Shown one piece after another: positions 51,053 through 59,773 of a stretch of 64,000 nt of DNA. Each line of letters begins with the position of its first letter. The stretch's first letter is position 1. Position numbers and translations under genes: made by a program. The stretch is from Nocardioides ganghwensis. Its GTDB lineage: Bacteria; Actinomycetota; Actinomycetes; Propionibacteriales; Nocardioidaceae. Where the stretch lies: positions 1-64,000 of the forward strand of contig NZ_JACXYX010000002.1 in the NCBI RefSeq assembly GCF_014779655.1, written 5' to 3'. The notes beneath the pieces were generated by a model. That model did not search any database and was not told the origin of the DNA. It saw only the letters and a list, made by a program, of their open reading frames with translations.

Positions 51053-52012
51053 ATGGCAGGCAATTCGAAGCGCAAGGGCGCCATCAAGAAGACCGGCAAG
51101 GGCAACCCCACCGCCGGCTCCGGCGGGCGCGTGCGTCGCGGCCTCGAGGGCAGGGGGCCGACGCCCAAGGCCAAGGACCGCCCCTACCACCAGGCCCACA
51201 AGGCCGCGAAGCGCGCCGAGAAGGCGAAGGAGACCCGCACCAAGCGGCGTACGACCTCCGACGCCGAGTGGGCCGCCGGCCGCAACTCGGTCGTCGAGCT
51301 GCTCCAGGCCGGGGTGCCGGTCGCGGGGATCTACGTCGCCGAGGGAGCCGAGCGCGACGGTCGGATGCGCGAGGCGTTCCGGCTGGCCGCCGAGCAGGGA
51401 CTGAGCCTGCTCGAGGTCACCCGCAACGAGATGGACCGGATGACCGGCGGTGCGGTGCACCAGGGCCTCGCGGCGCGGCTGCCGGCCTACGAGTACGCCC
51501 ACGCCGACGACCTGCTCGAGCGCGCCGACGAGGCCAAGGAGCCGGCGCTCGTCGTGGCGCTCGACTCCGTGACCGACCCGCGCAACCTGGGGGCGGTGAT
51601 CCGTTCGGCCGCCGGCTTCGGCGCCCACGGCGTGCTGATCCCCGAGCGTCGGGCCGCGGGCATGACCGCGTCGGCGTGGAAGACCAGCGCCGGTGCCGCG
51701 GCGCGCCTGCCGGTCGCCCAGACCGTCAACCTGACCCGCCAGCTCAAGGCCTACCAGGAGGCGGGCTGCATGGTCGTCGGCCTCGCCGCCGACGGCGACC
51801 TCTCGCTTCCCGAGCTCGTCGCGCCCGGTGGCCTCGCCGAGGGCCCGCTGGTCGTCGTGGTCGGCTCCGAGGGCAAGGGCCTCGGTCGCCTCGTCGCCGA
51901 GACGTGCGACCAGATCGTGTCCATCCCGATGTCCGGGCAGCTGGAGTCGCTCAACGCCGGTGTGGCCGCCTCGGTCGCCCTCTACGCGATCTCGCAGGCC
52001 CGCACGACGTGA
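51053..52012 (+). CDS. rlmB: 23S rRNA (guanosine-2'-O-)methyltransferase, TrmH/RlmB family
   Basis: A 319-residue SpoU-type methyltransferase. A basic Lys/Arg/Gly-rich N-terminal tail (about 70 residues) is followed by the substrate-binding domain (WAAGRNSVVELLQAG). The knotted SAM domain has the three motifs DSVTDPRNLGAVIRSAAGFG, VVGSEGKGL and IPMSGQLESLNAGVAASVALY. It methylates a guanosine in 23S rRNA, most likely the RlmB site. ATG at 51053 follows the cysS stop by 4 nt, and the next gene overlaps by GTGA. Confidence 0.92.
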   Translation: MAGNSKRKGAIKKTGKGNPTAGSGGRVRRGLEGRGPTPKAKDRPYHQAHKAAKRAEKAKETRTKRRTTSDAEWAAGRNSVVELLQAGVPVAGIYVAEGAERDGRMREAFRLAAEQGLSLLEVTRNEMDRMTGGAVHQGLAARLPAYEYAHADDLLERADEAKEPALVVALDSVTDPRNLGAVIRSAAGFGAHGVLIPERRAAGMTASAWKTSAGAAARLPVAQTVNLTRQLKAYQEAGCMVVGLAADGDLSLPELVAPGGLAEGPLVVVVGSEGKGLGRLVAETCDQIVSIPMSGQLESLNAGVAASVALYAISQARTT

Positions 52013-53544
52013 GGCCCACCCCCCGGCGGTTGCTGGTCGGCGCCGCCCTGGTGTCGCTCAGCGTCGCGCTGGGCCTGGGCGTGGCCGTCTCGCTCTTCCT
52101 CACCAGCTCGCGGACCGTGGTGCTCGTCGGCCACGACACCGTCGTACGGCCCACCCTGGCGAAGGACGCCGTGGTGGAGACGGGGCCCCTGCTGCCGGAC
52201 TTCCGGTTCCGCGACGTCGGGCCCCTGGGCGTGACCCTGACCCTCGGCAAGACCGAGGTCGGCTCCATCGAGGAGCTCGTCGAGCGCTACGCCCTCATCG
52301 CCGGCGACCCGCGTGCGCCGATCGACAAGGTGCAGGACGTCGTGCTCGACATGGCGGTCTCCGCCGCGCTGCGCGGGCTCGGGGTCGGGCTCGTGCCGGT
52401 CGCGTTCTTCCTGCTGCTCGGCCGGCACCGTCGCGGCGAGCTGTTCCGCGGCGTACGGACCCGGCAGGGGCTGGTCGCACTGCCCCTCCTGATGGTGCTG
52501 CCGGTGCTGGTCTGGCAGCCGTGGGAGTCCGACGAGGAGACCCAGGAGGAGCAGGGCAGCTGGCAGACCCTCGCCGAGCTCGCCGGCCCCGACGTCGTGC
52601 TGCCGGCGGAGGTGCGCGACATCGAGGTCCGGACCGGGCCGGTGACCACGCAGAGCAGGCGGCTGGTGCTGAGCGCGATCGACACCTACGACCGGAGCCG
52701 GGAGTTCTACTCCGCGGCGGCCGAGAGCGCCGCGGACCTCGTCGACCTCGGCCTGCGCGAGCCGGAGGAGGGCGAGACCGTCGCGCTCCTCGTCAGCGAC
52801 CGGCACGACAACATCGGCATGGACCGGGTGGCGCGGGCCATCGGCGACGCCGCCGGGGCCTCGGTCGTGCTCAACGCGGGGGACGACACCTCGACCGGCC
52901 AGCCGTGGGAGGCGTTCAGCCTCGACTCGGTCCAGTCGGCCTTCGCCGACTGGGAGCGTTTCGGCGTCGCCGGCAACCACGACCACGGCACGTTCGTCAG
53001 CACCTACCTCGCCGACCAGGGCTGGACGATGCTCGACGGCGAGGTCGTCGAGGCCCCGTGGGGCGGCACGGTCCTCGGGGTCGACGACCCCCGCAGCAGC
53101 GGTCTCGGCAACTGGCGCGACGAGACCGGGCTCAGCTTCGCCGAGGTGGGCGACCGGCTGGCCGACGACGCGTGCGCGGCAGCCGAGGACGGCGAGCGGG
53201 TCAGCACCGTCCTGGTCCACGACGCCAACCTCGGCGACGAGGCGCTCGCCCGGGGCTGCGTCGACCTGGTCGTCGGCGGCCACACGCACGTCCAGTCGGG
53301 ACCCGAGGCCGTCGAGGGCGAGGACGGCGCGACCGGCTACTCCTGGACCAACGGCACGACCGGCGGGGCGGCGTACGCCATCGCGCTGGGCAGCAAGCCG
53401 CGGCGCGACGCCGAGGTGAGCCTGGTGACGTACGCCGACGGCCGGCCGGTGGGCCTGCAGTGGGTGCGGCTGCGCACCGACGGGTCGTGGCGGGTCGGCG
53501 AGTGGGAGCCCGTCACTCCTGCCCCGTTCACTCCTGACCTGTGA
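52009..53544 (+). CDS. Membrane-anchored metallophosphoesterase
   Basis: A 511-residue protein with an N-terminal membrane helix (about residues 9-30), a second hydrophobic pair (about 118-170) and a calcineurin-like phosphoesterase domain. The metal-binding motifs run LLVSDRHDNIGM (DxH), LNAGDDTST (GDD), VAGNHDHGT (GNHD) and VVGGHTHVQ (GHTH). The catalytic domain is probably extracytoplasmic. The substrate is unknown. GTG overlaps rlmB by GTGA, extending the cysS operon. Its end overlaps the convergent DUF4032 gene by 17 nt. Confidence 0.87.
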   Translation: MRPTPRRLLVGAALVSLSVALGLGVAVSLFLTSSRTVVLVGHDTVVRPTLAKDAVVETGPLLPDFRFRDVGPLGVTLTLGKTEVGSIEELVERYALIAGDPRAPIDKVQDVVLDMAVSAALRGLGVGLVPVAFFLLLGRHRRGELFRGVRTRQGLVALPLLMVLPVLVWQPWESDEETQEEQGSWQTLAELAGPDVVLPAEVRDIEVRTGPVTTQSRRLVLSAIDTYDRSREFYSAAAESAADLVDLGLREPEEGETVALLVSDRHDNIGMDRVARAIGDAAGASVVLNAGDDTSTGQPWEAFSLDSVQSAFADWERFGVAGNHDHGTFVSTYLADQGWTMLDGEVVEAPWGGTVLGVDDPRSSGLGNWRDETGLSFAEVGDRLADDACAAAEDGERVSTVLVHDANLGDEALARGCVDLVVGGHTHVQSGPEAVEGEDGATGYSWTNGTTGGAAYAIALGSKPRRDAEVSLVTYADGRPVGLQWVRLRTDGSWRVGEWEPVTPAPFTPDL

Positions 53545-54736
53545 TGGCCTCGTCGGGTCGCGTGGTGAGGAAGCGGTCGATGTAGTCGCGCGCGGTCGCG
53601 TGGATGTCGATCTCGTGGCCGGCCTGCTCGGAGAGGTACCACCGGTGCTCGAGGATCTCGTGGAAGATCTCGGCCGGCTCGAGCTTGCCGGTGGCGTCGG
53701 GCGGGATCATCGCCATGATCGGCTCGAAGATCTCGTGCATCCACCGGCTCGCCACCAGGTGCCGGTCCTCGCGCCCGAGGTCGTGGTGCGCGGTGAAGGA
53801 CGCCAGGTCGTTGAGCATCCGGCGGGCCTGGTTGTCCTCGACGGTCATGCCGGTCAGGTCGCGGATCTCGCGGGTGTGGTGGCCCAGGTCGACGACCTTG
53901 GGCTGGATCCGGATGGTGTCGCCGCCGAGGTCGGTGACGATGTCGAGCTCGTCGACGTCGAAGCCGAGGTCGTTGAGCCGCTCGACGCGACGCTCGATGC
54001 GCCACATCTCGTCGCCCCCGAACTCCTCGAGGTCGGTCAGCTCGCGCCACAGCGCCTCGTAGCGCGAGCGGAGGTGCTCGATGATCGCGAACCCGTCGAT
54101 GGGCTCCTTCACCGCGCCGCTCGCGCTGAGGTCCATCAGCTCGGCGAAGATGTTCTCGCAGCCGACGGTGATGTCGTACTCGCGCAGCCGGTCGCCCACC
54201 GCCTCGTGCAGCTCGCCGGTCTCGGCGTCGACGAGGTAGGCCGCGAGCGCGCCGGCGTTGCGCCGGAAGAGCACGTTGGACAGCGACACGTCGCCCCAGT
54301 AGAAGCCGGCGAGGTGGAGCCGCACGAGCAGCACGACGATGGCGTCGATGAGCGTCGGCACGTGCTCGGCGTCCATGCCGCGGCTGAAGAGGCTGCGGTA
54401 GGGCAGCGAGAACTGGAGGTGGCGGGTGATCAGCGCCGCCGGCAGGTCCTCGCCGTCCTTGCCCTCACGCCCCGTCACGACCCCTTGGGGCACCACCGCT
54501 GGCATGCCCATGCGCTGGAGGTCGCGCAGCATCCGGTACTCGCGGAACGCGATGTCGTCGTTGGTCTCCTTGACGGCGTAGACGTTGCTGCCCAGCCGCA
54601 CGATCCGTACGACGTGCCGCGACAGGCCGCGGGGCAGCGGGACGACGACGTCGTCGGGCCACTCCTCGAGCGGGAGGTCCCACGGCAGGCCGAGGATCGC
54701 CGGGTCGGGCCGGCTGGCGACGATCCGCATGGCCAT
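53528..54736 (-). CDS. DUF4032 protein with kinase-like fold
   Basis: A 402-residue cytoplasmic protein of the DUF4032 family. The N-terminal half looks like a Rio/LPS-kinase-type fold: Lys in NVYAVKETND, catalytic loop HLAGFYWGDVSLSNVLFRR and metal Asp in YLVDAETGE. The C-terminal half is the DUF4032 domain proper. A phosphotransferase role is plausible but untested. TAGTGT ends 6 nt before ATG 54736, so it has its own leaderless promoter although the GH13 gene ends only 16 nt upstream. Confidence 0.82.
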   Translation of the reverse strand: MAMRIVASRPDPAILGLPWDLPLEEWPDDVVVPLPRGLSRHVVRIVRLGSNVYAVKETNDDIAFREYRMLRDLQRMGMPAVVPQGVVTGREGKDGEDLPAALITRHLQFSLPYRSLFSRGMDAEHVPTLIDAIVVLLVRLHLAGFYWGDVSLSNVLFRRNAGALAAYLVDAETGELHEAVGDRLREYDITVGCENIFAELMDLSASGAVKEPIDGFAIIEHLRSRYEALWRELTDLEEFGGDEMWRIERRVERLNDLGFDVDELDIVTDLGGDTIRIQPKVVDLGHHTREIRDLTGMTVEDNQARRMLNDLASFTAHHDLGREDRHLVASRWMHEIFEPIMAMIPPDATGKLEPAEIFHEILEHRWYLSEQAGHEIDIHATARDYIDRFLTTRPDEAITGQE

Positions 54737-54752
54737 GTGAGGACACTAGCGG

Positions 54753-56600
54753 CTAGCGCGGGTCGAGCTCCCACACGTCGAGACGCGGACCGTCGGCGGC
54801 CGCGACCTCGACCCCGGTGTCGTCGCGGGCGGCCAGGTCCGCACCGCCCGGCTCGGACCCGAACAGGTGCCGGCCCGGGGGGAGCGGGAGGTCGAACGCC
54901 TCGCCGGCGCTGCGCCGCGCCACCACGAGGACGCTCCCGTCGGGGTGCTCGCGGAGGAACGCGATCGTGTCGGCGTCGACGTGCGCCCAGCGCAGCCCGC
55001 CGCGACGCAGCGCGACGTGCCCGCGGCGCAGCGCGGCGAGGTCGGCGTACGCCCCGAGGGTCCGTGCGTCCCACTCGTCGCGGCGGTGCCACGGCATGGT
55101 GCGCCGGGCGTCCTCGCCGGTGACGCCCTCGAGGCCGATCTCGTCGCCGGCGAAGACCATCGGGACGCCGGGCAGGGTGAACTGCAGCCCGGCGGCGACC
55201 CGGTGGACGGCCGCGTCGCCACCCACGACCGTGCGGATCCGGGCCGAGTCGTGCGAGCCCAGAATGTTCCAGCTCGACTCCGTCGCCCGCCAGCCGAGGG
55301 TGCCCTGCCAGGCGCGGAAGGTCTCGACCACGGCGGTGCCGTCGCGGCGGGCGACGGGCACCGGACGGCCGAACGCGCGCGCCGGCGAGGCCGGGTCGCG
55401 CAGCCACGACCACACCGGCCAGGAGAACCCGGAGTAGTTCATCGTCCCGTGCCAGCCGTCGCCGTCGACGTCGCCCGTCGCGTCGTGGTTGTGCTCGCCG
55501 ATGACCCACGGGTCGGGGCGCAGCGCCTCGGCCGTGGCACGGACCGCGCGCGCGACCTCGTGGTTGACGTCGACGGCGCCGAGGCGCCCGGTCATGTTGG
55601 CGACGTCGATGCGCCAGCCGTCGACGTCGTACGGCGGTCGCAGCCAGCGCCCGACCACGGAGTCCGGACCCTCGACCATCGCGTGCCGCACGTCGCGGTC
55701 GGCGTGGTTGATCTTGGGCAGCGTGCCGTGGCCCATCCAGCAGGCGTAGGTGCCGTCGTCGTCGAAGTAGTAGAACGACCGGTGCGGGTCGGCGGGGTCG
55801 TCGACCGCCGAGAGGAACCACTCGTGGGTGTCGCCGGTGTGGTTGGTGGTGAGGTCGCCCAGGATCCGCCACCCGCGGGAGTGCACGGCGGCGCTGAGCC
55901 GGGCGTACGCCTCGTCGCCGCCGAGCAGCGGGTCGACCGCGGTGAAGGTGGTCGCGTTGTAGCGGTGGTTGCTCTCGCCGGGGAAGACGGGCGTGGTGTA
56001 GACGACGTCGGCCCCCACGTCGGCGACGTGGTCGAGGTGCTCGGTGATGCCGTCGAGGTCGCCGCCGAAGAACTGCATGGGGGTGCGGGGGTCGTCCGGC
56101 TCGAAGGCGACCTCGTCGTCCCACTCGGTCGCCAGCGCCCAGTCGGGGACCTCCCGAGCGTCGGCGGCTGCCGAGCGGGCGAACCGGTCGGGGAACACCT
56201 GGTAGACGACCGCGTCGCGGCCCCAGTCGGGCGCCGGGGGGTACGCCGTGAGCCGGAAGTCCGCGGCGTCGGGCACGTCGTGGCCCGCCAGCCCGGCCCC
56301 CGTCAGCCACTCCTGCGACCCGTCGGAGCGCTCGATGAGGAAGCGGTAGTGGGTCACCGGGTTGTGCACCAGCAGGCCCGCCTCCCACCACGTGGTGGCC
56401 CCTGCCGCGCTCGGGTGCATCTCGACGAAGACAGGCTCGGCGTCGTACGTCGTGCGCAGCCACATGCCCTCGACCGGGGCGTCCTCGGCGTGGGTGCGCA
56501 CGAGGACCGTCACGGTCTCGCCCAGGGCTGGTGCCTCGTTGGACACGAACAACGGCGAGCCGTCGTGGTGGGGCTGGTGGAGGAGGCTCACGGGCCTCAT
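54753..56600 (-). CDS. Glycoside hydrolase family 13 (alpha-amylase/neopullulanase-like)
   Basis: A 615-residue enzyme. An N-terminal beta-sandwich (about residues 1-125) resembles that of neopullulanase or cyclomaltodextrinase. The TIM barrel carries the four GH13 regions: GDLTTNHTG, GWRIDVANM (nucleophile Asp), WVIGEHNHD (acid/base Glu) and NILGSHDSAR. A short beta domain closes the C-terminus. There is no signal peptide, so it acts on imported or internal alpha-glucans, perhaps maltodextrin or glycogen. The start at ATG 56600 is the first in frame; GTG 56591 is an alternative. It is divergent from tRNA-Thr. Confidence 0.9.
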   Translation of the reverse strand: MRPVSLLHQPHHDGSPLFVSNEAPALGETVTVLVRTHAEDAPVEGMWLRTTYDAEPVFVEMHPSAAGATTWWEAGLLVHNPVTHYRFLIERSDGSQEWLTGAGLAGHDVPDAADFRLTAYPPAPDWGRDAVVYQVFPDRFARSAAADAREVPDWALATEWDDEVAFEPDDPRTPMQFFGGDLDGITEHLDHVADVGADVVYTTPVFPGESNHRYNATTFTAVDPLLGGDEAYARLSAAVHSRGWRILGDLTTNHTGDTHEWFLSAVDDPADPHRSFYYFDDDGTYACWMGHGTLPKINHADRDVRHAMVEGPDSVVGRWLRPPYDVDGWRIDVANMTGRLGAVDVNHEVARAVRATAEALRPDPWVIGEHNHDATGDVDGDGWHGTMNYSGFSWPVWSWLRDPASPARAFGRPVPVARRDGTAVVETFRAWQGTLGWRATESSWNILGSHDSARIRTVVGGDAAVHRVAAGLQFTLPGVPMVFAGDEIGLEGVTGEDARRTMPWHRRDEWDARTLGAYADLAALRRGHVALRRGGLRWAHVDADTIAFLREHPDGSVLVVARRSAGEAFDLPLPPGRHLFGSEPGGADLAARDDTGVEVAAADGPRLDVWELDPR

Positions 56601-56652
56601 CCTCTCAGCAGGAACGGCCTGACTAGGATTGCCGCCGCGTCCACGGACGCAC

Positions 56653-56727
56653 GCCGCGTTAGCTCAGGGGTAGAGCACCAATCTTGTAAATTGGGTTGCG
56701 AGAGTTCGAATCTCTCACGCGGCTCCA
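56653..56727 (+). tRNA. tRNA-Thr (anticodon TGT)
   Basis: A complete cloverleaf. The acceptor stem is GCCGCGT with ACGCGGC, followed by discriminator T and an encoded CCA (56725-56727). The D arm contains AGCTCAGGGGTAGAGC and the anticodon loop CTTGTAA has TGT at 56685-56687. The T arm contains GAGAGTTCGAATCTCTC. TAGGAT at 56624-56629 is a likely -10. A broken HNH gene begins 29 nt downstream. Confidence 0.97.
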
Positions 56728-56756
56728 TTGTCGGTCGGCGCGCGTACCTTCTGCAC

Positions 56757-57039
56757 ATGAGCTGCCTCGGGTGCGGCGCGACCCTCACCAAGCGCCATCA
56801 GAAGGTCTTCTGCAGCAATCGCTGCCAGCGCGCCATGGAGCGCGAGCGCAACGTCGAGCGCTGGCTGGCGACCGGTCGTGCTCGACCACATCGACGGCGA
56901 CTCGTCCAACAACCGCCGGGAGAACCTCCGTCTGGTGTGTCCCAACTGCGACTCGCAGCTGGAGACCTACAAGGCGCGCAACCGTGGCAAGGGGCGGGCC
57001 TGGCGACGACAGCGCTACGCCGAGGGCAAGTCCTACTGA
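56757..57039 (+). pseudogene. HNH endonuclease remnant with internal deletion and frameshift
   Basis: The N-terminal part reads MSCLGCGATLTKRHQKVFCS, then NRCQRAMERERNVERWLATG: a zinc ribbon with a helical segment. Around 56870-56880 the frame changes. The remainder (56878-57039) reads VLDHIDGDSSNNRRENLRLV, then CPNCDSQLETYKARNRGKGR up to the stop, an HNH core with its zinc Cys pair. Intact relatives have roughly 40 residues between these parts; here they are missing and the halves are out of frame by one base. It lies directly after tRNA-Thr, a common place for integrated or decaying accessory genes. Confidence 0.8.
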
Positions 57040-57395
57040 ACGTCCCGGCTGAGCAGCCATCGTTCGCCCGAGGGGTCCAAGCAGACCGCGGCGGCGTCAC
57101 GCGCCAGCTCTCCGTCCGTCCGCTCGCTCAGGTGTGCCGTGTCTCGAGGAAGAAGCGCGTGTGGTCCCCGCGCTCCTCACTGCTGGGCCGGGCAGAGGCG
57201 TCACCCTCCCGGATCTGGGTGGCCCAGTTCGATCTCGGCGTCCGCGAGGCTGGCGGTCGGACGCTCGACAAGCTCGTCGTCGTCGCCGGGCAGCTGCCCC
57301 GGTGAGGCCGGGGACCTGTCCGGTGAGTCCTCAACGGGTGCATCCCGAGGTCGCCACGATGGCCATCGCGAGCGCCCGAAGCGCGCGGCGCCGCA
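57040..57395. other. 356-bp stretch without a supportable gene
   Basis: Several open frames run through, but none has a family motif or start signal. Following a pseudogene next to a tRNA, it may be decayed accessory DNA. A pdxY terminator is not obvious. Confidence 0.5.
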
Positions 57396-58259
57396 TCAGC
57401 GGACCTGCTCGACCTCGAACTCGCACGCAGGGGAGGCGATGGCCTCCTGCGCCGCGATCAGCCGCAGCTCGCGCTCGCCGGAGTCCAGGGTCTCCTTGAG
57501 CACCGCGAAGACGGACGAGGCCGTACGGGCCAGCGCGTCGGCGGGGGAGCCGGTCGCCTTGAGGTGCGCGGTGAACAGCGCGGCGGTGATGTCACCGGAC
57601 CCGTTGGCCTTCATCGGCAGTCGCGGCGTGGTGACGAGCCAGGCGCCGTCAGCGGTGACGGCGAGCATCTCGATGGCGTCGTCGGGCGCACCCTCGCGGT
57701 CGACCGACGTGACCAGCACGGTCGTCGGGCCGAGGTCGCGCACCTCGTCGACCGCGGCCAGGACGTCGTCGAGGGACGAGGGCCCGCTCAGGGCGTCCCG
57801 GTCGGTGATGAAGCCGAGCTCGAACTGGTTGGGCGTCAGCACGTCGGCCACCGGGATGACGGTGGAGCGGTACTTGGGCGGGATCGCCGGGTTCACGAAG
57901 CACCCCGAGGTGGCGTTGCCCATGACCGGGTCGCAGGTGTACGTGGCGTCGGGGTTCGCCGCCTTGACCTGGGCGACCGCGTCGACGATGACGTCCGCGA
58001 TCTCCGGCGAGCCCTGGTAGCCCGAGAGCACGGTGTCGCAGGTCTCGAACGCACCGCGCTCACCGATCCCGGTGATCACCGCGGCCACGTCGTCGGCCGC
58101 GATGAGCGGCCCGCGCCAGGCGCCGTACCCGGTGTGGTTGGAGAAGTTCACCGTCAGCACCGGCCACACCTCGTGGCCGAGGCGCTGGAGGGGGAAGACG
58201 GCTGCGGAGTTGCCGACGTGGCCGTAGGCGACGTGGGACTGGATGGAGAGGACGCGCAC
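57396..58259 (-). CDS. pdxY: Pyridoxal kinase
   Basis: A 287-residue ribokinase-fold enzyme phosphorylating pyridoxal to PLP. It begins VLSIQSHVAYGHVGNSAAVF and has YTCDPVMGN, LTPNQFELGFI and the catalytic anion-hole motif KANGSGDITAALF, all typical of PdxY. The usual kinase GTGD is GSGD here, common in this family. TAGGGT ends 6 nt before GTG 58259, a leaderless start. It lies close to the PLP-decarboxylase operon, though its own promoter suggests independent expression. Confidence 0.93.
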   Translation of the reverse strand: MRVLSIQSHVAYGHVGNSAAVFPLQRLGHEVWPVLTVNFSNHTGYGAWRGPLIAADDVAAVITGIGERGAFETCDTVLSGYQGSPEIADVIVDAVAQVKAANPDATYTCDPVMGNATSGCFVNPAIPPKYRSTVIPVADVLTPNQFELGFITDRDALSGPSSLDDVLAAVDEVRDLGPTTVLVTSVDREGAPDDAIEMLAVTADGAWLVTTPRLPMKANGSGDITAALFTAHLKATGSPADALARTASSVFAVLKETLDSGERELRLIAAQEAIASPACEFEVEQVR

Positions 58260-58281
58260 GGTCCGACCCTAGCCCCGGGGG

Positions 58282-59055
58282 TCAGGCGACCTGGAGCGAC
58301 CTCTTGGAGAGTCCCATCCAGTAGCCGTCGATCACCTGGATGCCGGGGTCGTCGGCGGTCGTCGCGGCGCCGAGCGTCACGAACAGCGGCGTGTAGTGCT
58401 CGACGGTGGGGTGGGCGTACGGCATGCCGGGCGCCTTGGCCTTGTAGTCGGACAGGGTGTCGACGTCGCCGCGGGTCAGGGCGTCGGCGGCCCACAGGTC
58501 GAAGTCGCGTGACCAGCCGGGCACGGCGGCGTCGATCCTCCACTCGGTGAGGAACGGCAGGCCGTGGGTGAGGAAGCCGGAGCCGATGATCAGCACGCCC
58601 TCGTCGCGCAGCGGGCGCAGCCGCTCGCCGAGCTTCATCAGGCGCTGCGGGTCGTCGGTCGGCAGCGACATCTGGAGGACCGGGACGTCGGCCTCGGGGA
58701 ACATGATCTTGAGCGGCACCCACGCACCGTGGTCGAGGCCGCGAGAGGAGTGCTGGTGCACCGGCTCGCTGCTCGGCATCATCGCCGCGACCCGCTGGGC
58801 CAGCGCCGAGGCGTCCGGGGTCTCGTAGGTCATCTGGTAGTACTTCGGCGCGAACCCGCCGAAGTCGTAGACCAGCGGGGCGCCGCTGGCGGACAGGCTC
58901 ACCGGGGCGGACTCCCAGTGCGCGGACACGATGAGGATCGCCTTGGGTCGCGGCAGGTCGCCGGCCCAGGCGGCGAGCTGCCCCGACCAGACCGGGTCGT
59001 CGAGCAGTGGCGGGGCACCGTGGCCGATGTAGAGGGCAGGCATGCGTTCGTTCAT
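58282..59055 (-). CDS. DODA-type extradiol ring-cleavage dioxygenase family protein
   Basis: A 257-residue class III extradiol dioxygenase-like protein (YgiD/DODA type). Metal-site His residues are in YIGHGAP, LIVSAHWES and GLDHGAWVPL, with a late EHYTPLFV segment. Family members open catechol-type rings or DOPA; the substrate here is unknown. ATG 59055, with GAGGA 5-6 nt upstream, is chosen over an open frame extending into ung. It follows ung by 22 nt at the end of the operon. Confidence 0.87.
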   Translation of the reverse strand: MNERMPALYIGHGAPPLLDDPVWSGQLAAWAGDLPRPKAILIVSAHWESAPVSLSASGAPLVYDFGGFAPKYYQMTYETPDASALAQRVAAMMPSSEPVHQHSSRGLDHGAWVPLKIMFPEADVPVLQMSLPTDDPQRLMKLGERLRPLRDEGVLIIGSGFLTHGLPFLTEWRIDAAVPGWSRDFDLWAADALTRGDVDTLSDYKAKAPGMPYAHPTVEHYTPLFVTLGAATTADDPGIQVIDGYWMGLSKRSLQVA

Positions 59056-59092
59056 GACATCCTCAATAGTACAAGTTTCAATTATATTCCGG
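59056..59092 (-). promoter_or_regulatory. AT-rich patch upstream of the dioxygenase gene
   Basis: About 37 bp of very low GC in a GC-rich genome. It includes a perfect TATAAT on the minus strand (59086-59081) that overlaps the last codons of ung, and ACTATT near 59070. No good -35 was found. It may be an internal promoter or operator for the dioxygenase gene. Confidence 0.35.
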
Positions 59093-59773
59093 AAGGGTCC
59101 AGTCGACCGGGTCACCATCCTGCTCCTCCAGCAGCCGGTTGACCGTGCTGAACGGCTTCGACCCGAAGAAGCCGCGCCGCGCGCTGAGCGGGGAGGGGTG
59201 CGCCGACTCCACGCACGGGACCGGCCCGAGCAGGGGCTTGAGCGACTGGGCGTGCCGGCCCCAGAGGATCGCGGCGCACGGGCCGCCGCGCTCCGCGAGG
59301 GCGACGATGGCCCGCTCGGTGACGGCCTCCCAGCCCTTGCCCTGGTGGGAGTTGGAGTCGTTGGGCCGGACGGTGAGCGACCGGTTGAGCAGCATCACTC
59401 CCTGGTCGGCCCACGCCGACAGGTCGCCGTGGCGGGGCGGCACGATGCCGAGGTCGTCGCGCAGCTCGACGTAGATGTTGACCAGGCTCGGCGGCAGCGG
59501 CCACACGTGCCGCTCGACGGCGAAGCTGAGCCCGATCGGGTGGGTCGGGTTGGGGTAGGGGTCCTGCCCGACGACGAGGACGCGTACGTCGGCCAGCGGG
59601 CGCTCGAACGCCCGGAAGATCCGGTCGGCGGAGGGCTGGTAGCCGCGGCCGGCAGCGTTCTCGTCGCGGAGGAACCGGCCCATCGCGGCGATCTGCTCGT
59701 CGACCGGCGCGAGCGCCTCGGCCCAGTCCGGGGCGACCCGGCCCTTCTCGACGAGGCCGGCGAGCGCGCTCAT
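59078..59773 (-). CDS. ung: Uracil-DNA glycosylase
   Basis: A 231-residue family 1 UDG that removes uracil from DNA. The water-activating motif [20 protein letters not shown] and the Leu-loop motif [20 protein letters not shown] are all present. The reading frame extends far upstream, but ATG 59773 overlaps the decarboxylase stop by ATGA and gives the normal length. Translational coupling to a PLP decarboxylase and a transporter is an unusual setting for a repair gene. Confidence 0.95.
   Translation of the reverse strand: MSALAGLVEKGRVAPDWAEALAPVDEQIAAMGRFLRDENAAGRGYQPSADRIFRAFERPLADVRVLVVGQDPYPNPTHPIGLSFAVERHVWPLPPSLVNIYVELRDDLGIVPPRHGDLSAWADQGVMLLNRSLTVRPNDSNSHQGKGWEAVTERAIVALAERGGPCAAILWGRHAQSLKPLLGPVPCVESAHPSPLSARRGFFGSKPFSTVNRLLEEQDGDPVDWTLPEYN

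Noticed and set aside
56757..57039. Intact short HNH protein using either frame alone
   Set aside because: Neither frame contains both the zinc ribbon and the HNH core; each is truncated relative to the family, so a pseudogene is the simpler reading.
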